Shown piece by piece: positions 17,063 to 25,076 of a stretch of 64,000 bases of DNA. The notes beneath the pieces were generated by a model, which saw only the letters and a program-made list of their open reading frames with translations, was not told where the DNA came from and did not search any database. This stretch comes from JBCCTX01 sp965263105 (GTDB lineage Bacteria; Bacteroidota; Bacteroidia; J057), in contig CBDHGL010000003.1 of NCBI GenBank assembly GCA_965263105.1, positions 62,001 to 126,000 of the forward strand, given 5' to 3'. Made by a program: the position numbers and the translations under genes. Each line of letters opens with the position of its first letter. Positions within the stretch are counted from its first letter, which is position 1.

Positions 17063-17398
17063 TTAGTAGTCTACAGCATGAAAAAAATGTGTGGCGCCTG
17101 AATAGGGACGCTCGTACAATCTTGGTGAGGAAAATCTTTCCAGAGAAAGTATGGGCTTTGATTCCGAGGGTATAAAATCGCTAGGGAGATAAAGCGCTGG
17201 CGAATTTTTCCCAGCAAACTTATCTAGGAGAAGAATATTTTCATGGTTTGCCCATTCCAATTCAAGGCTGTTAAGTGCCACTTCTGTAGGGAGGCTTATC
17301 CTCGAGAACTCAATTGGGAAGATCTTTTCCTCGAGATCAAACGTGTAAATAGCAACTACAGCAAGGAGTAAGCTGACTATGGAAAATGACTTATGCAT
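17063..17398 (-). pseudogene. Decayed copy of the lipoprotein family
   Basis: An open frame of 111 residues. Its start 'MHKSFSIVSLLLAVVAIYTF' then 'DLEEKIFPIEF' aligns with copy 3 ('FTACDPEENITPENDFSEEF'), but the lipobox Cys is lost and the body is about a third of the normal length, with none of the central or C-terminal family blocks. Its 3' flank (GTCTACAGCATGAAAAAA and the terminator) matches the flank of copy 2. No copy of the shared promoter element lies upstream. The simplest reading is a fifth paralogue that lost its promoter, lipid anchor and most of its body. Confidence 0.65.
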
Positions 17399-17446
17399 CG
17401 CTTGGGTTTTTGGGAAGGGTTCTAAGCTTATGAGGAGGAAAGGGAG

Positions 17447-17469
17447 GCCTTCCTCAAACGGAGGAAGGC
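17447..17469 (-). terminator. Hairpin after lipoprotein copy 3
   Basis: GCCTTCCTC, loop AAACG, GAGGAAGGC: perfect 9-base stem 24 bases past the stop. No strong U-run follows on the minus strand, so termination is less certain than at the other copies. Confidence 0.5.
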
Positions 17470-17493
17470 TCCATGCTGCCCCAATACAAACTA

Positions 17494-18399
17494 TTAACAG
17501 TCTTCGTCTCTAAATTCTTTATTCCAGCATTTCCACTCGTTGTCGCCGAATTTGGCTTCATCCCTTACTCTACCCTCTCCCGTATCGGTATTTAGCTGAA
17601 TATCAATCGGAGCTTCAAGGATTTCGCCTCTAAGGAGAAAATTAGCATTATACCCCGTTCCTGTAGAATCGATGGTATTGTACTCCAAGAAGGCCTCAGT
17701 ATTGAATGAATCGTCTGGATCCGTCACGGTATAGCTTAGACTAATCCCATCGGTTTGACGATTGAAAAAATTACCATAGGTTGAACGTTCATAATCGATA
17801 ACTACTACCGGATTTGCAGAACTAGGATTTAGGAATACATTGAATTGAGCAAGCGTAAGGTCTTGACTCACAAAACCACTGAACCACTCAAAATCTTGAA
17901 AGCCCCCCTGTTCAGAAAGGTACATCCTCCACTGAAATGCCGTTTTATTAAAGCCAGCTACATCGGGGTTCCAGACAAAGTTAGCCCTTAGGACCACGTC
18001 GTAAGTCTTTCCTGCCAGGGTTGCATACTGGTAACTCCATTCATACCCCTCCTCAATGGGTACAGGTTCTTCGTTGGCGGCCAGGGCCAAAGCTGCCGTT
18101 GGGACGGCGCTGTATAGAGCTATGGGTGTATGATAGGCAATAAATTGCGTAGCACCGTGGGCAAAATGTTGGTAGGAATTAACGCCACTTACGCGCTTAC
18201 CGTTAGAGTTTGTATCTATACCTTCTTGAGAAAATAAGGAGACAGGCATCAAATACATTTCCTTTAGGGGAAGCTCGGGAACTTCGGTGGGAAACTCCTC
18301 GGAAAAGTCATTTTCGGGAGTAATGTTTTCCTCTGGATCGCAAGCTGTAAAAACGAGCAAGGCCAAGAGTGAGGTGAAAATTGAATGAAACTTAAACAT
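17494..18399 (-). CDS. Paralogous lipoprotein family, copy 3
   Basis: 301 residues. Signal 'MFKFHSIFTSLLALLVFTAC' with Cys 20, then 'DPEENITPENDFSEEFPTE'. Family marks: 'PLKEMYLMPVS', 'NGKRVSGVNSYQHF', 'AGKTYDVVLRA', 'WRMYLSEQGGFQDFEWFSG', and 'GEGRVRD', 'FGDNEWKCWNKEFRDEDC'. Own promoter element 63 bases upstream. A single-gene transcription unit; function unknown, likely anchored in the envelope. Confidence 0.85.
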   Translation of the reverse strand: MFKFHSIFTSLLALLVFTACDPEENITPENDFSEEFPTEVPELPLKEMYLMPVSLFSQEGIDTNSNGKRVSGVNSYQHFAHGATQFIAYHTPIALYSAVPTAALALAANEEPVPIEEGYEWSYQYATLAGKTYDVVLRANFVWNPDVAGFNKTAFQWRMYLSEQGGFQDFEWFSGFVSQDLTLAQFNVFLNPSSANPVVVIDYERSTYGNFFNRQTDGISLSYTVTDPDDSFNTEAFLEYNTIDSTGTGYNANFLLRGEILEAPIDIQLNTDTGEGRVRDEAKFGDNEWKCWNKEFRDEDC

Positions 18400-18461
18400 A
18401 AGGATGAAAATTTTATGGTTTTAGGTATAAGTTGAGCCTTCTTTTTGTGGCTCTTTACCTG

Positions 18462-18491
18462 TAATACCCTAGAATTCTCGGCTACCCTTAG
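18462..18491 (-). promoter_or_regulatory. Shared promoter-like element, lipoprotein copy 3
   Basis: Minus strand: CTAAGGGT-N16-GTATTA, exact consensus, followed by ACAGGTAAAGAGCC. About 63 bases before the start codon. Confidence 0.7.
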
Positions 18492-18736
18492 TTGCATTTC
18501 TATTTTTTATAAAAAATTAAGTGATTAATAATCAATTGCTTGTGTTTGTCTGGGGAGGAAGTTAACAGGGTTTGGCGATCAATAGCCTCATTACGTGTGA
18601 TTTGGCGTTTTTCCTCCGGATATTCTGGTAGATTATTTTGATGAAATAGCTCCTTGGTCCCTTTCGTCAATGGGTGGAAAGGGTGTAAAAAAGAGAATTT
18701 ATGGGGTAGGAATGGAACTTGCTAATAGCAAAAAAA
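18492..18736. other. Intergenic region between lipoprotein copies 3 and 4
   Basis: About 245 bases between the promoter element of copy 3 and the terminator of copy 4. AT-rich next to the promoter, then no repeat, ORF or RNA gene that I can support. Confidence 0.5.
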
Positions 18737-18757
18737 CCTTCCCCAAAACGGGGAAGG
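18737..18757 (-). terminator. Intrinsic terminator after lipoprotein copy 4
   Basis: CCTTCCCC, loop AAAAC, GGGGAAGG: perfect 8-base stem followed on the minus strand by a U-run (A-run 18730-18736). Same stem sequence as the terminator of copy 1. Confidence 0.85.
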
Positions 18758-18789
18758 CATTCACAAATATGGTACAGTCAAAGCAGGAT

Positions 18790-19659
18790 TTAGCAGCCAA
18801 CGTCTTGAAGTTGTTCATTCCAGCAATGCCAGTCATTGTCGCCAAAGCGCGCCTTGTCTCTTACCCTCCCTTCTCCTATGGGGATATTCCATTCTATTTC
18901 GGTGGATAAATCGGGTCGTTGAGGCCCTCCTTTGATATCAAAAACTCGATTGTAGGTATTCTCGGGCTCTGTTCGGAATTCGACGTAGGTTCCTATTTCT
19001 TCAGCGTCAGGATCAAGGTCTGTATACCGTAGTTTCAATGCAGGGTTGGGAACTTCTGAGTTAGAAAGAAGGCCTTCAAACGTAATATTCAAAACAGGTT
19101 GGGGCTGGGGGGCTTGCTGATAAATAACAAAGTTACCGCGCGAAAAATCGGTGGCGACAATAGCAGAAAACCACTCAAAATTTTGAAAGCCCCCTTCTTC
19201 AGAGAGATTCATCTTCCACTCTACCTCATTTGCCCCTACATAGGTGCCTGTCAGAACGATGTCATAGGTTTTATCCCCCAAGAAAGGCGGTGCCTTATAG
19301 GAATAGGTCCACTCATAGCGATCTTCTTCAATCAAGATGGGCTCTTGATTAACTGCCAATCCAAAAGCTGTAAGCGGGATCGCTGTGTGGAGGGCTATCC
19401 GCGTATTCCAAGCAACCAGAGATAGCGTACTATGAGCCCAATGATAATAGGTAGGCCGGAGCTTTCTTTGTCTGGATTTACCCGAGGTGTCTGCCTCAAT
19501 CGCTGTAAGCAATTCTAGGGGCATCAGATACATTTCTGCTGGAGGGATCTCCGGGGCTGCTCGTAGGGGAAAGCTAGGATCTATGATCTCTGCTGGTTCA
19601 CACGCGGAGAATGCAAAAAGAGCGAGCAGTATGACGATCCGATTCACATACGTATACAT
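18790..19659 (-). CDS. Paralogous lipoprotein family, copy 4
   Basis: 289 residues from ATG 19659; an upstream in-frame start at 19713 would add 18 residues ahead of the signal peptide and nearly reach the promoter element, so it is less likely. Signal 'MYTYVNRIVILLALFAFSAC' with Cys 20. Family marks: 'IPPAEMYLMPLE', 'TYYHWAHSTLSLVAWNTRIA', 'GDKTYDIVLTG', 'WKMNLSEEGGFQNFEWFSA', 'GEGRVRD', 'FGDNDWHCWNEQLQDVGC'. Closest to copy 1 ('WNT.IAL.TA.PL.AFGLA'). Lies nearest the sigma/FecR/TonB genes; own promoter element and terminator. Confidence 0.85.
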   Translation of the reverse strand: MYTYVNRIVILLALFAFSACEPAEIIDPSFPLRAAPEIPPAEMYLMPLELLTAIEADTSGKSRQRKLRPTYYHWAHSTLSLVAWNTRIALHTAIPLTAFGLAVNQEPILIEEDRYEWTYSYKAPPFLGDKTYDIVLTGTYVGANEVEWKMNLSEEGGFQNFEWFSAIVATDFSRGNFVIYQQAPQPQPVLNITFEGLLSNSEVPNPALKLRYTDLDPDAEEIGTYVEFRTEPENTYNRVFDIKGGPQRPDLSTEIEWNIPIGEGRVRDKARFGDNDWHCWNEQLQDVGC

Positions 19660-19716
19660 AAGTATTCTGTTAAACGGTCTCACTTCACTAGGAAGCCCTT
19701 GGGGGCCCTTCACCTT

Positions 19717-19746
19717 TAATACCCTATTTCTTTCTTATACCCTTAT
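19717..19746 (-). promoter_or_regulatory. Shared promoter-like element, lipoprotein copy 4
   Basis: Minus strand: ATAAGGGT-N16-GTATTA (first base A), 58 bases before ATG 19659, followed by AAAGGTGAAGGGCC. The element reaches to within 30 bases of the DUF4249 stop codon. Confidence 0.7.
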
Positions 19747-19775
19747 TTCAAAGGTACTTTTTTAAAATATTTTTT

Positions 19776-20594
19776 TCACTGCGCAACAAGGGTGTCTGTT
19801 AATACCGCACAAGTGGAGAAAAACCCCAAGGCTCCATTACTCAAGTTACTCGGGACATTGTCAGAAGTGGCAAAATAAAAGGCGCCTTTCCAATCGGTTT
19901 CAAAAGCTCTTCCTCGGAGGTAGGCACCGAACTCTGGGGTTAATCCATACTTTTTAATGAAGAGCCGACTACCTTTGGGAAAGGTAATCGCTTGCTTTTG
20001 AGGTCCTACTAATTGGATGAGGTATAATTCATCAAAGGTATAGAGGTAGAGGCGAGCCTGATTCGGTTTTGCATTGTCTAGATGAGACCAGTCTATATCT
20101 ACTTCATACATCGCTTCTTCACTGGTATTGTAGATCTGACTCAGCTTGGGAAAGGAAAAAGCGAGTATTTCAGCGTTTTCTGTAGATCGAAAAGTAAACT
20201 CACGGATAGGAGCGACGGTCGACAATACACTAGAAGCCGTGTAGATCTCTCCTTCCCAACTGATGAACAATTCATAGGATAGGTTGGCGAAAATCTTAAA
20301 GGCTTCAATGCTACGGTAGGTACCCGGAGTGCTGATGTCTTTTACGAAGGGATAGGAAATTTGCCCTGTGGAAACCAAGACCACCGCATCTGAAACGGGG
20401 GTAGCCGTGTCAGAAAGCGTGGAGAAGCTCTGAGATAGCCTTACCTCCTGAACCTTAAACTCATCGGTTAGAATAGCCTCAACCACTAATTGAGGCGCTT
20501 GGCTTTCTAGTTCCCATTCTCGAAATTCTTCGCAGGAAAAACCTATGAAACACATGAAAATCCAGTAGATAAGTTGCTTAATTTTTATATCCAT
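19776..20594 (-). CDS. DUF4249 family lipoprotein
   Basis: 272 residues. Signal 'MDIKIKQLIYWIFMCFIGFS' then Cys 21, so a lipoprotein. The mature N-terminus 'PQLVVEAILTDEFKVQEVRL' followed by 'DAVVLVS' is the DUF4249 beginning, and the C-terminal 'ALGFFSTCAV' is its usual end ('G.FS....'). The family is regularly encoded directly after a SusC/FecA-like TonB receptor and is thought to act as its partner at the outer membrane; ligand unknown. Eleven bases separate it from the receptor gene, so it is the last gene of the fecR operon. Confidence 0.9.
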   Translation of the reverse strand: MDIKIKQLIYWIFMCFIGFSCEEFREWELESQAPQLVVEAILTDEFKVQEVRLSQSFSTLSDTATPVSDAVVLVSTGQISYPFVKDISTPGTYRSIEAFKIFANLSYELFISWEGEIYTASSVLSTVAPIREFTFRSTENAEILAFSFPKLSQIYNTSEEAMYEVDIDWSHLDNAKPNQARLYLYTFDELYLIQLVGPQKQAITFPKGSRLFIKKYGLTPEFGAYLRGRAFETDWKGAFYFATSDNVPSNLSNGALGFFSTCAVLTDTLVAQ

Positions 20595-20605
20595 GCTAGG
20601 AGGTA

Positions 20606-23239
20606 TTAGAAACTGAACTGGTAACTAAGTGAGGGAATAAAGCGACCAAAAGTAATTTGAGTGGGTGTAGGCTGTGCGGGACTCAACACATCAGATTTTA
20701 TCACATAGTCTATTTCATTCTCCAGGATTTTGTTAAAATTTATGGTGTAGGCATTCTTAAATCCTAAGACATTTTGGAAGGAAAGATTTAAGCTGTGTTT
20801 AAAGGCTTTCTCTTCGGATTTGTTCAGATCTACTTGTATGCCCAGGTCTAGCCGGTGGAAAGTGGGAAGACGGTCATTGTTTCGCTTCCCAAAGATGGGT
20901 ACAGGCTGATCATTGAAGGAATAAAAGCCAACGGGAGAAGTAAAAGTAGCCCCACTGTAAGAGGTCCAATATCCAGAGAGTCGGATTCTATTCGATAGTT
21001 GATAGATGCTCGACAAGGAGAATTCATGGGGCCTGTCTTGAATAGCGGGATATTCCTCTCCCTGATTGATACCAGGCGTAGTTCGCAGGGTGCGCGCATA
21101 GGTATAGGACAACCAGGTCCGAAGTCGATTTCCTTCTTTTTTTACCATCAACTCAGCCCCGTATGCCCGCGTAGTCCCAAAGCGCAATTCCCCTTCAATC
21201 AAGGGATTGAGGTATATAGCTGCATGAGGCGCATATTCAATCTGTTCGCTCATTTTTTTTAGGTAAGTAGAGGCATGTATTTCCATTTGAGCATTCGCCA
21301 GCACCTTCACAAAGCTCAAGGAGGCTTGTTGGGCTCGTTGAGGTTCGATATTGGGCCCTGAGGGGAGCCATATTTCCAGGGGGGTGTAGGGAGAGACGGA
21401 ATTAGAAATGAGTTGTAAATACTGGTGATAGCGTCCATAACTCAACTTTAACATAGAGCTGGCTCCAATCTTATACTGGATACTCAGGCGGGGATCTAGT
21501 CGGAAAAATTGTTTATAAACTCCTCTTCCCGGGAAAAGGGTATCTGCTACAGTAAAATCTTTATTAAAATCAAAGTATACGTCAGGACCCAACCTCGCCC
21601 AATTGACCCACCGGATCCCCCCTTGAAAACGAAGGCGGGGATTTATCTCCCAATCCATCTGATAGTATAGGTTAGCTTTTCGCGAGTAGTTGGATCGGAG
21701 GCTGGGTAAATACGAGAAGGCAGAATTTACAGAAAAGCTACCCGGATTAATAAAGTAGGCCTGTACCTCTGCCCCCCAGCGGGAAGAAAAGCTAGGACTG
21801 GCATAAAAGTTAAAATCAGACTTGAACCCCAAAACCCGTAAGGAAGCTTTCCAAAGATTGGGGGAGAAGTTCAAGCGATTTTCATAAGACCCCGTGTAGG
21901 CAATGGTATTGGAAAATATTTTAGGGGAAAAAATATGGTTCCACCGGAGTGTAGCCGCAAATTTGCTTTGCCTGAGTCCCACTTGCGTGCCTATTTCTCC
22001 TATCGTAAGCCCAAAATCTTCACTAACAGCCCCTATTTGGTCCGATCCAAGCATGGCCGTGAGAAATAAGCGGTCCTTTTGACTAAGCCGATGATTTACT
22101 TTTATCAAGTAATCCTGGAGCCTCAGAATAAGGTTTGGAGCGGATCGTTGGATGAGCCAGTTAAAGTTGGATCTTCTCGCACTTAGAAAAATGGAACTCT
22201 TCCCTTTTTTCAAGGGGCTTTCCATGGAAAGTCTGAATAAGAAGGGATTGATGGATCCCTGTACTTTACTTTCATGCAAGTTTCCATCTCGCGTCCGAAT
22301 ACTCACGATAGAAGAAAGTCGATCCCCCAAATGGGCAGGAATGTCTCCTTTGAAGACCTGTATGTGTTTGGTAAAATCTGGAATGACAAGGGAATAGGTG
22401 CCAAGCAGATGGGAAGGATTGTAAATGGGGGCATCATCAATGATGACCAAATTTTGATCTCTTAGCCCTCCCCGTGCATAAAAATACCCCAACCCATCCC
22501 CATTTGTTTTGAGTCCCGGTAGGCTTTGTAAGCCCTTAACCAACCCAGACTCTCCGGCAAATTCGGGCATGGCATTCAAATCTTCTGAGGATAATTCCAT
22601 CTGATCCAGGTTTCTTGTGTGCAGACCTTCCGAGTTACTAGGTCGGATGACTACCTCCGAAAGCTGAAAAGATTGTTGCTCAAGAGGAACATTTTTTTTG
22701 AGGGATCCTGTTAGGGAAAGTGAGCTCTCTTCTTTTTTATATCCCAGGTAAGAATAGGAGATCTGATGTTTGCCCGGAGGGAGGGACAAGACGTAATAGC
22801 CAAATTCATTGGTATATGCCCCTATTAATTCTTTTTTTGAATAAACTTGAACCCCAATTAATACCTCTCCTGTAGATTGGTCCGTAACAAAGCCAGAAAG
22901 GGTAAGGACTTTTTTATTAGACCCTTTTCTTTTGGGAGCTTTCAAGATAATCTGCCCTTCTACCAAGGAATATCTTAGACCCAATTTTTCAACTAGAAGA
23001 TCCAGGCATGCGCTTAGGCTTAACTCCTTGACGGAAAAGTCGAGATAGGCCGATGGGTCGATTAAGCGAGAATTAAAGGAAAAATCCCGGCCTGATTGTC
23101 GGCTTATCTCTTCCAGCAATTTGCCAACTTGTATGTGAGAAGCCTCGATGCTTAGGCTAGGTATAGGTTTATCACTTTGACCCCATAAGGGCAAAGCATT
23201 AGTGAGAACAAGGAGGGCAAGCAGGAGGATACGTTGCAT
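20606..23239 (-). CDS. TonB-dependent receptor with STN and carboxypeptidase-regulatory-like domains
   Basis: 877 residues. Signal peptide 1-20 ('ALPLWGQ'). An STN (secretin/TonB N-terminal) domain lies at about 28-105 ('LSIEASHIQVGKLLEEISRQ'); such domains talk to a FecR protein. A carboxypeptidase-regulatory-like beta sandwich (about 115-190, 'GFVTDQSTGEVLIGVQVYSK') is followed by the plug (about 200-320, 'GLKTNGDGLGYFYARGGLRD' then 'NLVIIDDAPIYNPSHLLG') and the 22-strand barrel, ending 'FGRFIPSLSYQFSF' with a terminal Phe. With FecR and an ECF sigma factor upstream it forms a FecA-type signalling receptor. Ligand not evident. Confidence 0.93.
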   Translation of the reverse strand: MQRILLLALLVLTNALPLWGQSDKPIPSLSIEASHIQVGKLLEEISRQSGRDFSFNSRLIDPSAYLDFSVKELSLSACLDLLVEKLGLRYSLVEGQIILKAPKRKGSNKKVLTLSGFVTDQSTGEVLIGVQVYSKKELIGAYTNEFGYYVLSLPPGKHQISYSYLGYKKEESSLSLTGSLKKNVPLEQQSFQLSEVVIRPSNSEGLHTRNLDQMELSSEDLNAMPEFAGESGLVKGLQSLPGLKTNGDGLGYFYARGGLRDQNLVIIDDAPIYNPSHLLGTYSLVIPDFTKHIQVFKGDIPAHLGDRLSSIVSIRTRDGNLHESKVQGSINPFLFRLSMESPLKKGKSSIFLSARRSNFNWLIQRSAPNLILRLQDYLIKVNHRLSQKDRLFLTAMLGSDQIGAVSEDFGLTIGEIGTQVGLRQSKFAATLRWNHIFSPKIFSNTIAYTGSYENRLNFSPNLWKASLRVLGFKSDFNFYASPSFSSRWGAEVQAYFINPGSFSVNSAFSYLPSLRSNYSRKANLYYQMDWEINPRLRFQGGIRWVNWARLGPDVYFDFNKDFTVADTLFPGRGVYKQFFRLDPRLSIQYKIGASSMLKLSYGRYHQYLQLISNSVSPYTPLEIWLPSGPNIEPQRAQQASLSFVKVLANAQMEIHASTYLKKMSEQIEYAPHAAIYLNPLIEGELRFGTTRAYGAELMVKKEGNRLRTWLSYTYARTLRTTPGINQGEEYPAIQDRPHEFSLSSIYQLSNRIRLSGYWTSYSGATFTSPVGFYSFNDQPVPIFGKRNNDRLPTFHRLDLGIQVDLNKSEEKAFKHSLNLSFQNVLGFKNAYTINFNKILENEIDYVIKSDVLSPAQPTPTQITFGRFIPSLSYQFSF

Positions 23240-23241
23240 GA

Positions 23242-24240
23242 CTAATTACATGCTCCCATGATGATAACCTGTTGAGAATCTACCTTCGCTTCTAGATCTA
23301 AGCTTTCCTCAATAATTTTGAGAACAGCTGCTAGAGGTTTGTCCTGGAAAGTCCCAGTAAGTAGACACGAATTTTCTTCTTCTATATCCAGAGAAATATT
23401 TGCATGATAGTGTCGATTGAGCGTTACAATCACTTCCTCTAGGGCTGTCTCATTGAAAACCAGGTTTCTACTTTTCAGGGAGTTGAAATTGGGGTCTTGA
23501 TTTTCTTGCTTAGACAGTTGACTATTGGATTTTTCAAATACGGCCTTTTCATTTGCTTTTAAAACCACTTCCTTGCCCCCTGAACGGACTGCAACGGAAC
23601 CAGATTCTACGACTACCTGTACGGTCTCTTGGTCTTCTCGTGCATCCACATAAAAGGAGGTTCCCAGTACTTCGATTTCCACATGTGAAGTCTGGATGAA
23701 AAAGGGTTTCGCTACGTCCCTTTTAACGTCAAAAAAAGCATCCCCCGTTAATTTCGCTTGTCGCTTATTTTCTTTGGAAGCATTTTGAAAATTCAGTAAA
23801 GAATACTGATTAAGTGTGATTTGGCTCCCGTCAGGGAGTTCTAAAGATTTTACTTTTGAGAAAGTCTGTTCCTGAACCGTAGAATTTGTTAAAGGACCTT
23901 GAATCAGCCAAATGGCAAGAAAAATGGCAATTCCTGCGGCTACAGCCAGGCTTGCCCACCTTCTTCTCTGGTACGCAGGAGACCTCATTTCTATGGTTTT
24001 TGCTTCCTGGAACAGCTTTTGAGAAATTTGATTCCAGTTTTCTTCCACGCTTCCCCCTTCCTGATTTGCACCCATTCCCGATAACATCCACGCCTTTTTA
24101 TAGGAGATAAATACCTCTCTATTCTTGGGAGATTCTAGCACCCAATTTTCTAATTCGGCGGTTTCAACGTCATTAGTATTTCCGCTGAGATAGCGGGAAA
24201 TCAACTCAAAATAAGGATCCTCTATATTCCAGTTTTCCAT
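23242..24240 (-). CDS. FecR family anti-sigma factor (FecR domain plus DUF4974)
   Basis: 332 residues from ATG 24240. A start at 24261 is possible but would lie at or before the transcription start predicted from the element at 24265-24294. N-terminal cytoplasmic part ('NWVLESPKNREVFISYKKAW') for sigma binding, one membrane segment (about 82-102, 'WASLAVAAGIAIFLAIWLI'), FecR domain (about 118-215, 'LELPDGSQITLNQYSLLNF', 'GDAFFDVKRD', 'PFFIQTSHVEIEVLGTSFYV') and DUF4974 (about 260-330, 'LVFNETALEEVIVTLNRHYH'). It relays the receptor signal to the ECF sigma factor. Two bases separate it from the receptor gene. Confidence 0.93.
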   Translation of the reverse strand: MENWNIEDPYFELISRYLSGNTNDVETAELENWVLESPKNREVFISYKKAWMLSGMGANQEGGSVEENWNQISQKLFQEAKTIEMRSPAYQRRRWASLAVAAGIAIFLAIWLIQGPLTNSTVQEQTFSKVKSLELPDGSQITLNQYSLLNFQNASKENKRQAKLTGDAFFDVKRDVAKPFFIQTSHVEIEVLGTSFYVDAREDQETVQVVVESGSVAVRSGGKEVVLKANEKAVFEKSNSQLSKQENQDPNFNSLKSRNLVFNETALEEVIVTLNRHYHANISLDIEEENSCLLTGTFQDKPLAAVLKIIEESLDLEAKVDSQQVIIMGACN

Positions 24241-24264
24241 ATTTCTTAATATGCCTCTCAATTT

Positions 24265-24294
24265 TAATACACCTAAAAGGGGCTACACCCTTAG
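24265..24294 (-). promoter_or_regulatory. Shared promoter-like element of the fecR-receptor-DUF4249 operon
   Basis: Minus strand: CTAAGGGT-N16-GTATTA, exact consensus with the same 16-base spacer as the lipoprotein copies, 25 bases before ATG 24240. The spacer differs in sequence from all the others, so only the two boxes are conserved. Autoregulation of a sigma/anti-sigma operon by its own sigma factor is usual. Confidence 0.7.
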
Positions 24295-24310
24295 TCCTAC
24301 TTATATTTTT

Positions 24311-24865
24311 TTAGAATTCCATTAAAAAAAAGAGTAAAAACCAAAAAAACGGTTTCAGAAATTCACGCATCACCTGCATGGCCTTGCGCATATGAGCTTC
24401 TACCGTTTTGGGCGAAATAGCTAACTCTTCGGCTATTTCCTTGTATTTCATCTGTTTAAAACGACTCATTTCAAATACTTCCCGGCATTTTTCCGGAAGT
24501 TGATCCAAAGCAGCTTCAATCTGCTGATGGAGTTCACTTGCTTCCAGAGGGGTATCTTCGATGGAAAGATCAAAATCCGCGCACTCCAGGTCAAGGACCT
24601 TGCTTCTATACTTTTTTTGATCTCTAATGTGATTTAGACAGCGATTTCGTACAGCCGTAAACAGATAAGACTTAATCGAAAGTTGAGGATCCAGATCTTC
24701 CCGCTTTTCCCATAAAGTAATGAATACTTTTTGGACAATTTCTTGAGCGGTATCTGCATCCTGGACGAATTGTTTAGCAAAATTGCTTAGAAAGGAAAAG
24801 TGAGTTTTGAATAATTCCTCAAATTCCTTTTTATCAAAAATTAGAGAAGAGTTTTGCTCTAGCAT
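24311..24865 (-). CDS. ECF-type RNA polymerase sigma-70 factor
   Basis: 184 residues. Region 2 is at about 15-80 ('FSFLSNFAKQFVQDADTAQE' then 'IVQKVFITLWEKRE', 'SYLFTAVRNRCLNHIRD'). Region 4 is at about 115-170 ('ALDQLPEKCREVFEMSRFKQ', 'MKYKEIAEELAISPKTVEAH'). Length and lack of region 3 are typical of Bacteroidota FecI-like ECF factors. It lies 71 bases upstream of fecR on the same strand. I infer that it reads the CTAAGGGT-N16-GTATTA elements of this region. I see no clear copy of the element before this gene itself. Confidence 0.95.
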   Translation of the reverse strand: MLEQNSSLIFDKKEFEELFKTHFSFLSNFAKQFVQDADTAQEIVQKVFITLWEKREDLDPQLSIKSYLFTAVRNRCLNHIRDQKKYRSKVLDLECADFDLSIEDTPLEASELHQQIEAALDQLPEKCREVFEMSRFKQMKYKEIAEELAISPKTVEAHMRKAMQVMREFLKPFFWFLLFFLMEF

Positions 24866-25076
24866 TCCTCATAATTATAAGGAAACAACGGGAAGGTATC
24901 CCCATTTGTTATTTTTTCTGGGCCAAGTGGTGATTAGGAGAGAAAGGGTTTTTTTGTGTATAAAATGCCATCTCTACTTCCAATTCCTAACACAAGCAGG
25001 AATTTTTTTTAATGATTCCCAAAAAAACCTTAAACTCGAACTAACATACCTTTTTTTTTAGTAGCATTATTTAGTA

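Noticed and set aside
15680..24294. The paired AGGGTA words were first read as LytTR-type direct repeats
   Set aside because: The period is 18, not 21-22; the fecR copy keeps CTAAGGGT and GTATTA but not a second AGGGTA, so a two-box sigma promoter fits better.
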